Shown here: positions 1 through 5,126 of the stretch, in pieces
How positions within the stretch are numbered: position 1 is the first letter of the stretch
Layout of the letters: every line of letters starts with the position of its first letter
Origin: Gammaproteobacteria bacterium
GTDB lineage: Bacteria; Pseudomonadota; Gammaproteobacteria; Pseudomonadales; Azotimanducaceae
Assembly: GCA_030432795.1 (NCBI GenBank)
Contig: JAUILW010000021.1
Coordinates: 1-16,522, forward strand
DNA: 16,522 nt
Reading direction: 5' to 3'
The notes under the pieces: generated by a model
What the model saw: only the letters and a program-made list of their open reading frames with translations
Databases searched by the model: none
What the model was told of the DNA's origin: nothing
Made by a program: the position numbers and the translations under genes

Positions 1-427
1 GGAAAGCGCTGGCCGCTGCCATACGCAGATCACAAGCCAGCGCAAGCGCCATGCCTGCGCCCGCGGCGGCGCCAGGTAAGGCTGCCAGCGTCGGTTTGCG
101 CAGGGCTCGCAGCGCTCCGCCTATGGATCGATGGCGCGCCTGCAATTCCCGAAACGCCTGTTCATGGGTGCGCCTGGGTGAGTGCGCATCCGGCCGCTGA
201 CCCATGGCTTTCACATCGCCTCCCGAGCAAAACGCCTTGCCTGCGCCGGTCAGCAGCACGGCACCCACGTCGTCATCCTCTCCGGCCCAGCGTATCGCCT
301 GGCCGAGGGCTTTGGTGAGCTCCGGCGCCAGGGCATTGCGGGCTTCAGGGCGGTTGAGCGTGATGACGGCAACGCGCTCGTTGAGCGCAACGGTCAACAG
401 TGCAGTATCGGGGACGAATTCCGGCAT
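1..427 (-). CDS. Enoyl-CoA hydratase/isomerase family protein (C-terminal part outside window)
   Basis: Crotonase-fold acyl-CoA enzyme; members hydrate or isomerise enoyl-CoA thioesters in beta-oxidation and related pathways in the cytoplasm. The 142 visible codons cover the N-terminal half. An N-terminal beta strand ends in LNRPEARNAL (24-33), typical of the family. The first oxyanion-hole loop is CSGGDVKAM (67-75). The second is in the Gly/Ala-rich stretch GAAAGAGMALALACDLR (119-135). The ATG at 425-427 is preceded by GAGGGA at good spacing, and the upstream gene's TGA overlaps that ribosome-binding site. The 10-nt gap to the upstream oxidoreductase suggests co-transcription. The C-terminal half and the usual catalytic glutamates lie outside the window, so hydratase cannot be separated from isomerase or another crotonase activity. 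The family call is firm; the exact substrate is unknown. Confidence 0.93.
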   Translation of the reverse strand, partial: MPEFVPDTALLTVALNERVAVITLNRPEARNALAPELTKALGQAIRWAGEDDDVGAVLLTGAGKAFCSGGDVKAMGQRPDAHSPRRTHEQAFRELQARHRSIGGALRALRKPTLAALPGAAAGAGMALALACDLRMAAASAF

Positions 428-437
428 GGTGGTTCCC

Positions 438-1433
438 TCAGTAAAGCGCCAGGAGCTGCTTGCCGACGTTTGCGCCGCGAAACAACCGCAGAAGCGTGTC
501 GGGAATATTGTCAAAGCCCTGCTGAACGTCCTCCCGACAACGGATTTCATCCTGGTCAAGCCAGGCCCTCAGGCGTGCTCGAGCCGCACCGTACTCGCGC
601 TCGTAGCCGCTCAGCAGGAAACCTTCCATACGCGCCTGGCGGAAGACGATGTTGAAGTAGTTGGCCGGGCCCGCTGGTTTCGCCTCTTCGTACCGAGCTA
701 TGCCGCCACAGACAACCACACGGGCGCCCGTGTTGATGCGTGCGAGCGTGTCGTTGAGAGCCGCACCGCCGACGTTATCGAAGAACACATCCACGCCGTC
801 GGGGCACAGTTCCGCCAACCGGGTCTTGATGCGCTCATGCTTGTAATCGATAGCAGCATCGAAACGCAGCTCGTCGGTCAGCCACGCGCATTTTTCCGCA
901 CCGCCCGCGGTGCCCACCACCCGGCAACCGGCGATTCGGGCGATCTGGCCGACCACCGAACCCACCGCGCCTGCGGCGCCGGATACCACCACCGTGTCAC
1001 CGGCTTGCGGACGGCCCACGCGCAGCAAACCGAAATACGCGGTCAGCCCCGTGCTGCCGAGCACGCCCAGGTAGTCAGTGGCATGGTCGCGATCATCGAT
1101 TCTGGCGAGCTCCTTTGCCGGCAGGGTGGCGAACTCCTGCCAGCGTAGATTGCCGATAACCAGGTCACCGTCGGTAAACGCAGAACTGCGGCTTTCCACT
1201 ACTTCGCCAATACCTCGCGCGACCATGACGTCGCCAACCGCGTTGCCGCCGGCATACCCGGCAATGTTCTCCATCTGACCTTTCTGCGACGGATCGAAGC
1301 TCAGCCAGCGCGTTCGCACGCGTACCTCGCCATCGCCAAGCGGAGCGAGCTCGGCTTCGTTCTGCGTGAAGTCACTGATCTGGATCGCGCGTCCTCGCGG
1401 ATTGCCGTTGATGAGCCACTGTCTGTTCTTCAT
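438..1433 (-). CDS. NADP-dependent zinc-less MDR oxidoreductase (CurA/YncB-like)
   Basis: A 331-residue medium-chain dehydrogenase/reductase of the zinc-independent type that reduces the C=C bond of alpha,beta-unsaturated carbonyls with NADPH (curcumin/prostaglandin-reductase-like group). The N-terminal catalytic domain opens with NRQWLINGNPRG, as in this group. The Rossmann domain carries the nucleotide loop SGAAGAVGSVVGQIA (151-165), then FDNVGG (218-223) and GFLLSGY (271-277). There is no structural-zinc cysteine cluster. The frame is open 26 codons further upstream, but those residues do not resemble the family and would run through the -10 and LexA-like sites, so I chose the ATG at 1431-1433; its ribosome-binding site is weak. 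Downstream lies the enoyl-CoA hydratase, 10 nt away. An acyl-CoA or lipid aldehyde detoxification role is an inference from that neighbour. Confidence 0.88.
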   Translation of the reverse strand: MKNRQWLINGNPRGRAIQISDFTQNEAELAPLGDGEVRVRTRWLSFDPSQKGQMENIAGYAGGNAVGDVMVARGIGEVVESRSSAFTDGDLVIGNLRWQEFATLPAKELARIDDRDHATDYLGVLGSTGLTAYFGLLRVGRPQAGDTVVVSGAAGAVGSVVGQIARIAGCRVVGTAGGAEKCAWLTDELRFDAAIDYKHERIKTRLAELCPDGVDVFFDNVGGAALNDTLARINTGARVVVCGGIARYEEAKPAGPANYFNIVFRQARMEGFLLSGYEREYGAARARLRAWLDQDEIRCREDVQQGFDNIPDTLLRLFRGANVGKQLLALY

Positions 1434-1461
1434 GGGATTGCCGAAAGCGAGTAAGGCTGCG

Positions 1462-1490
1462 GTTATAGCCGGAGCGCCCCCTGCAAGCAA
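1462..1490 (-). promoter_or_regulatory. Candidate sigma70 promoter for the oxidoreductase-hydratase pair
   Basis: Read on the minus strand, TTGCTT (1485-1490) is followed by exactly 17 nt and then TATAAC (1462-1467). The -10 matches 5 of 6 consensus bases, the -35 only 3 of 6. It would start transcription about 20 nt before the chosen ATG at 1433. The LexA-like palindrome lies 7 bp upstream of the -35, so any LexA effect on this promoter would be indirect. Confidence 0.45.
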
Positions 1491-1497
1491 CTGGATG

Positions 1498-1517
1498 TAT
1501 TGTATATACATACAGTA
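1498..1517. promoter_or_regulatory. LexA (SOS) box-like operator
   Basis: The sequence TATTGTATATACATACAGTA matches the gammaproteobacterial LexA consensus TACTGTATATATATACAGTA at 18 of 20 positions. The central TGTATATACA is a perfect palindrome. The CTG-N10-CAG core reads TTG-N10-CAG. It lies between divergent genes, 42 bp before the chosen ATG of the small plus-strand ORF, and overlaps a possible -10 (TATAGG, 1516-1521). This is the position expected for LexA repression of that ORF. A TetR- or GntR-type operator is the main alternative for an AT-rich palindrome in a divergent promoter region. Confidence 0.6.
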
Positions 1518-1558
1518 TAGGGTAGCCTTCTGCTATCGAACGCATGGTGGAGGATGCC

Positions 1559-1873
1559 ATGTCACGACGGTCTGGTTCCCATCACGAAAACGCTACTCGA
1601 GCAAACACTTCGGCCAACGAAACATTGTGGCTGTTTGCTGAGTTTGCCGAAGCGGCCAACGACGCCGCGTCTCTGGGTGGCCCTCAGCTAGTGCCGGAAG
1701 ATGCGAAGGACGTTGCACCGCCAATCCAAACGATAGATCCCCTACAGGCAGCCCAACAACTCGCTCGAAAGATGCCGTATCTACCCAGGCGTAAGGGGGA
1801 GAGGGAGCGCGCCGGCCACGCAATTTTCCGTCTCCTACTGGCTTCGCTGCACGCCGAAGACCGCGCCGCCTGA
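1559..1873 (+). CDS. Small protein of unknown function downstream of a LexA-like box
   Basis: I do not recognise this 104-residue protein. The ATG at 1559 has a strong ribosome-binding site, GGAGG at 1549-1553; an upstream in-frame ATG at 1544 overlaps that site and is less likely. No signal peptide or membrane segment is visible. The N-terminus is polar (MSRRSGSHHENATR). Residues 22-27 (TLWLFA) resemble the xLxLF pattern of DNA-clamp-binding peptides, which is only suggestive. The middle is acidic and proline-containing, and the C-terminus is basic then helical (RRKGERERAGHAIFRLLLASL). By hand count about 44 of 104 codons end in A or T, clearly more than in the flanking genes, so it may be recently acquired or fast evolving. 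The operator suggests DNA-damage induction; function is open. A weak GC-rich inverted repeat (1888-1900) follows the stop codon. Confidence 0.6.
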   Translation: MSRRSGSHHENATRANTSANETLWLFAEFAEAANDAASLGGPQLVPEDAKDVAPPIQTIDPLQAAQQLARKMPYLPRRKGERERAGHAIFRLLLASLHAEDRAA

Positions 1874-1990
1874 GGCGCCAGCCATTCGCCCGCGGCGGGC
1901 TTGAATCTGTGAAGCCGGTCCGGTTACCGTGCGGCCTTGCACGTAGGATGAGTGCCAATCTCTTCGAGTGGGCAAGTGACAGGACAGCAC

Positions 1991-2818
1991 GTGATCAAGA
2001 AATGTTTATTCCCCGTGGCTGGATACGGGACGCGTTTTCTTCCGGCAACAAAAGCCATGCCCAAAGAAATTCTGCCGGTTTTGGACAAGCCGCTTGTTCA
2101 ATATGGGGTCGAAGAAGCGGTTGAGGCGGGCCTGAAGGACATCTGCTTCGTCACGGGGCGCGGCAAACGGGCCATTGAAGACCACTTCGATGTGAGCTAC
2201 GAGCTCGAGCACCAGATCGAAGGCACCGGCAAAGAGCGCATGCTCGACGGTATTCGTAACCTCATCTCCCAATGCACCTTTTCCTACACGCGCCAAATCA
2301 ATATGCGCGGTCTGGGTGATGCCATTCTCACCGGTCGCACCATCGTCGGAGATTCGCCTTTCGCGGTGGTGCTGGCAGACGACCTGTGCTTCGGTGAAAC
2401 CGCCGGTGTGCTGGCGCAAATGGTCAAACTCTACAACCAGTTTCGCTGCAGCATCGTGGCTATCGAAGAGGTACCGCACGATCAGGTATCGAGCTATGGT
2501 GTGATCGACGGTGAAGCGCTCAGCGACCGGCTGATTCGCGTTACGGATATGGTGGAGAAGCCGTCGCCGGAAGAAGCGCCCAGTAACCTTGCGATCATCG
2601 GCCGCTACATCCTGACGCCGGATATCTTCGACATCATCGAAAACACCGAGCCTGGCAAGAATGGCGAGGTGCAGATCACCGACGCGCTGTTGCGGCAGGC
2701 GAAAGAAGGCTGTGTGATCGCCTACAAGTTCGAGGGGCGCCGTTTCGATTGCGGTTCGGTGTCGGGATTCGTCGACGCAACCAACTACTGTTTCGAAAAG
2801 TACAAAGCCAAAGGTTAA
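1991..2818 (+). CDS. galU: UTP-glucose-1-phosphate uridylyltransferase
   Basis: Makes UDP-glucose from UTP and glucose-1-phosphate, a cytoplasmic precursor for LPS core, exopolysaccharide and galactose metabolism. The 275 residues match the family's usual length (about 275-300). The N-terminal nucleotide-binding signature KKCLFPVAGYGTRFLPATKA (3-22) leads into MPKEILPV with the conserved lysine. Further marks are LADDLC, VEKPSPEEAPSNLAIIGRYIL and GEVQITDAL, all typical of bacterial GalU. The start is the GTG at 1991, which places the protein at the family N-terminus (VIKKC) and follows AGGA at suitable spacing. The open frame runs 13 codons further to an ATG at 1952, but those residues have no counterpart that I know in the family. 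The gene stands alone between the small ORF and the D-threonine-aldolase-like gene, with short gaps. Confidence 0.96.
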   Translation: MIKKCLFPVAGYGTRFLPATKAMPKEILPVLDKPLVQYGVEEAVEAGLKDICFVTGRGKRAIEDHFDVSYELEHQIEGTGKERMLDGIRNLISQCTFSYTRQINMRGLGDAILTGRTIVGDSPFAVVLADDLCFGETAGVLAQMVKLYNQFRCSIVAIEEVPHDQVSSYGVIDGEALSDRLIRVTDMVEKPSPEEAPSNLAIIGRYILTPDIFDIIENTEPGKNGEVQITDALLRQAKEGCVIAYKFEGRRFDCGSVSGFVDATNYCFEKYKAKG

Positions 2819-2866
2819 CCACCTGGCCGCGCGGGGTGCGGCTGCGGGGCAGAGATCGGGAGGGAT

Positions 2867-4024
2867 ATGCACGACTATGTGGCGACAGCGCTGCGCGAGC
2901 GCCCGTGGCAGGCAGTGCCGCTGGAGCAGCCGCAGCCGCTGGAGGCGTTGCCCACGCCCGCGCTGGTGCTCGACCGGGCGGCGTTTGAAACCAACCTCAC
3001 ACGCATGCGCGAGCACCTGGCCGCCCACGGTAAAGCAGCCCGCCCACACGCCAAGACCCACAAGTGCCCCATTATCAGCCACGCGCAGATGCAGGCAGGC
3101 GCGGTGGGAATCTGTGTGGCCAAGGTCGGCGAAGCTGTCGCCCACGCAGCGGCGGGAGTGCAGCAGATACTCGTCACCTCGCCGGTTACCCATCCAGGAA
3201 AACTTTCCGTTCTCGCAAGCGTTGCACGACAGATCGACGGGTTAGACCTGGTTGTCGATAGCGTTGTTGGAGCAGAGCTGTTGCGGGAGCACTGGCCTGC
3301 TGATGCGCGTCTGGGCGTGCTCCTGGATGTCGACGTGCAGATGGGGCGCACCGGCAACCGTAGCGCCTCCACCTTGCGGAAGATCCGCAACACGTTGGCC
3401 GACGACGCCAGGTTTCACTGCAGGGGATTTCAGCACTACGCGGGCAATCTGATGCACATCCCCGCATACGCCGAGCGCCGTGAGCGCTCTCTCGCTGCAT
3501 GGGAGCTGGCACTGGCGCTGGCCGCTGAGGCCTTCGATAGCGCGCCTGAAGTGGTGACCGGCTGCGGCACCGGCACTTTCGATATCGACGTGGCGGTGCC
3601 GGCAATCACCGATCTGCAGGTCGGCAGCTACATCTTCATGGACCGCGAGTACGTGGAGATCGAAGGCCACAACAGCCCGACGCTCAACGCGTTCACGCCG
3701 AGCCTGAGCGTTGCCTGTACCGCCATCAGCGCACCTACCGAGTACGGAGTAACCGTAGATGGTGGGTTCAAAGCCTTCGCTTCGGATTCGGTAGCGCCGC
3801 TGCCGCTGGACCTGCCGGACGCAAAATTTCGTTTCGCTGGTGATGAGCACGGAGTGGTGCTGCGCGGCAAAGGTGATCAGGAACCATTGTTGGGGCGGGT
3901 GCTCTCCTTTATGGTGCCGCACTGCGACCCTACGGTGAACCTGCACGATGTCTACTGGGTGCGGGACGCCGACGGTCTGGTTCGGGAAATATGGCCGATC
4001 ACCGCGCGGGGAGCGGTGTGGTAG
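2867..4024 (+). CDS. D-threonine aldolase / D-serine dehydratase-like PLP enzyme (fold type III)
   Basis: A 385-residue alanine-racemase-like TIM barrel with a C-terminal D-serine-dehydratase-like domain. Family members cleave D-threonine (or D-3-hydroxy amino acids) to glycine and an aldehyde, or dehydrate D-serine, using PLP and a divalent metal. The PLP lysine is expected in RPHAKTHK (59-66), most likely K63. The metal site in VPHCDPTVNLHD supplies H352 and D354 as an HxD pair, the arrangement I associate with D-threonine aldolases rather than the HxC of eukaryotic D-serine dehydratases. LDVDVQMGRTG and VTGCGTGTF are further family marks. The ATG follows GGGAGGG closely. No partner gene nearby explains the substrate; D-threonine aldolase is the first guess and D-serine dehydratase the alternative. 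Confidence 0.85.
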   Translation: MHDYVATALRERPWQAVPLEQPQPLEALPTPALVLDRAAFETNLTRMREHLAAHGKAARPHAKTHKCPIISHAQMQAGAVGICVAKVGEAVAHAAAGVQQILVTSPVTHPGKLSVLASVARQIDGLDLVVDSVVGAELLREHWPADARLGVLLDVDVQMGRTGNRSASTLRKIRNTLADDARFHCRGFQHYAGNLMHIPAYAERRERSLAAWELALALAAEAFDSAPEVVTGCGTGTFDIDVAVPAITDLQVGSYIFMDREYVEIEGHNSPTLNAFTPSLSVACTAISAPTEYGVTVDGGFKAFASDSVAPLPLDLPDAKFRFAGDEHGVVLRGKGDQEPLLGRVLSFMVPHCDPTVNLHDVYWVRDADGLVREIWPITARGAVW

Positions 4025-4057
4025 GTCGGCAGGTCGTCATCTCGGAGGGGTAAACAG

Positions 4058-4678
4058 GTGCTCGAAATCGTGCAATCCGGTGGTTGGCTCATGGTGCCAA
4101 TCCTCCTGTGCAGCGTCATCGCTGCAGCCATCAGCGGCGAGCGGCTGTGGTCGCTGCAGCGTAAGCGGGTGCTGCCGGACAACCTGCTACCGCAGACCTG
4201 GACGATGCTCAAGAACAACGACATGGACTCCCAGAAGCTGCGCGAATTGCGCAGCGGTAGCGCGCTTGGTTCGGTGCTTGCCACCGGTATCGCCAATGCC
4301 CGGCGCGGTCGGGATGTGATGAAGCAGGCGATGGAGGAGGCGAGCTCCCAGGTCAGCCACGAACTCGAGCGCTACCTGACGGCGCTGGGCATCATCGCCT
4401 CCATTGCGCCGCTGCTCGGCCTGCTCGGTACGGTGGTCGGCATGATCAAGGTGTTTACCGAACTCATGAGCGAGGGCGCTGGCAATGCCAACCTGTTGGC
4501 AGGTGGTATCTCCCAAGCGCTGATCACCACGGCGGCCGGGCTGTCCATAGCCATTCCCGCACTCATGTTTCATCGGTTTTTTCTGCGCAGAGTGGATGAA
4601 CTGGTGGTCAGCATCGAGCAGGAAGCCGGCAAGCTTGCCGACATCATGCACGGTGATGCCGAAGACCCGAGGCTGTAG
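4058..4678 (+). CDS. exbB: ExbB/TolQ-family proton-channel protein
   Basis: Inner-membrane subunit of a proton-motive-force-driven motor, the MotA/TolQ/ExbB family. The 206 residues show a first membrane helix at about 9-27, a cytoplasmic loop to about 105, and two further helices at about 108-133 and 148-172. The pore-lining signature is APLLGLLGTVVGMIKVF (117-133), followed by GGISQALITTAAGLSIAIPAL. The start codon is GTG, chosen because GGAGGGG sits 7 nt upstream (4044-4050). exbD follows after 8 nt. No tonB, tolA or tolB is in the window. A pair of this type next to msbA/lpxK is the usual arrangement in pseudomonads; its energised partner cannot be read from this sequence. Confidence 0.93.
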   Translation: MLEIVQSGGWLMVPILLCSVIAAAISGERLWSLQRKRVLPDNLLPQTWTMLKNNDMDSQKLRELRSGSALGSVLATGIANARRGRDVMKQAMEEASSQVSHELERYLTALGIIASIAPLLGLLGTVVGMIKVFTELMSEGAGNANLLAGGISQALITTAAGLSIAIPALMFHRFFLRRVDELVVSIEQEAGKLADIMHGDAEDPRL

Positions 4679-4686
4679 AAGCGACC

Positions 4687-5115
4687 GTGGCGAAGAAACA
4701 CCGCGGCAGGCACGAAGCGTCGGTAGAGCTGACACCGCTCATCGACGTGGTGTTTCTGCTGCTGATCTTCTTCATGGTGTCGACGGAGTTCATCCGCGAG
4801 ACAGAGCTGAAGATCGACCTGCCGGAAGCGAGCGGCAATCCCCCGCAAACGCCGGACGAGGTCATCGAGGTGACGGTTGACCGGGCGGGCGATTACGCCG
4901 TAAATGGCAAGTTGCTGCTCAACAACGAGATCGAAACCCTGGTGCGCACGCTCAGCGAGGCAAAACTCCGGTACGGCGCCGATTCACGGCTGATCATCAC
5001 GGCGGATGCCAACACTGCCCACCAGGCGGTGGTGCGCGCCATGGACGCTGCGGGTCAGGTGGGCCTCGTACATATCAGCATCACCACCAAGCATCCCGAG
5101 GGACAAGAGCCCTGA
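4687..5115 (+). CDS. exbD: ExbD/TolR-family biopolymer transport protein
   Basis: Partner of ExbB in the proton-driven motor: a short cytoplasmic N-terminus, one membrane helix and a periplasmic domain. The 142 residues start on GTG. The helix at about 18-36 carries the family's essential aspartate, D20, in the motif ELTPLIDVVFLLLIFFM. The periplasmic part ends in DSRLIITADANTAHQAVVRAMDAAGQVGL, typical of ExbD/TolR. It begins 8 nt after exbB stops and ends 11 nt before the MsbA-LpxK fusion begins, so the three genes are almost certainly co-transcribed. The ribosome-binding site is weak, consistent with translational coupling to exbB. Confidence 0.94.
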   Translation: MAKKHRGRHEASVELTPLIDVVFLLLIFFMVSTEFIRETELKIDLPEASGNPPQTPDEVIEVTVDRAGDYAVNGKLLLNNEIETLVRTLSEAKLRYGADSRLIITADANTAHQAVVRAMDAAGQVGLVHISITTKHPEGQEP

Positions 5116-5126
5116 GCGAGACGACG

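Noticed and set aside
1888..1900. GCCCGCGGCGGGC inverted repeat as a terminator of the small ORF
   Set aside because: The stem has only 4 usable base pairs around a 5-nt loop and no T-run follows, so evidence is too thin for a feature.
2006..3193. 395-codon minus-strand open frame across galU and the aldolase-like gene
   Set aside because: It is antisense to two clearly recognised genes; long antisense frames are expected in GC-rich DNA, and the translation shows no family motif.
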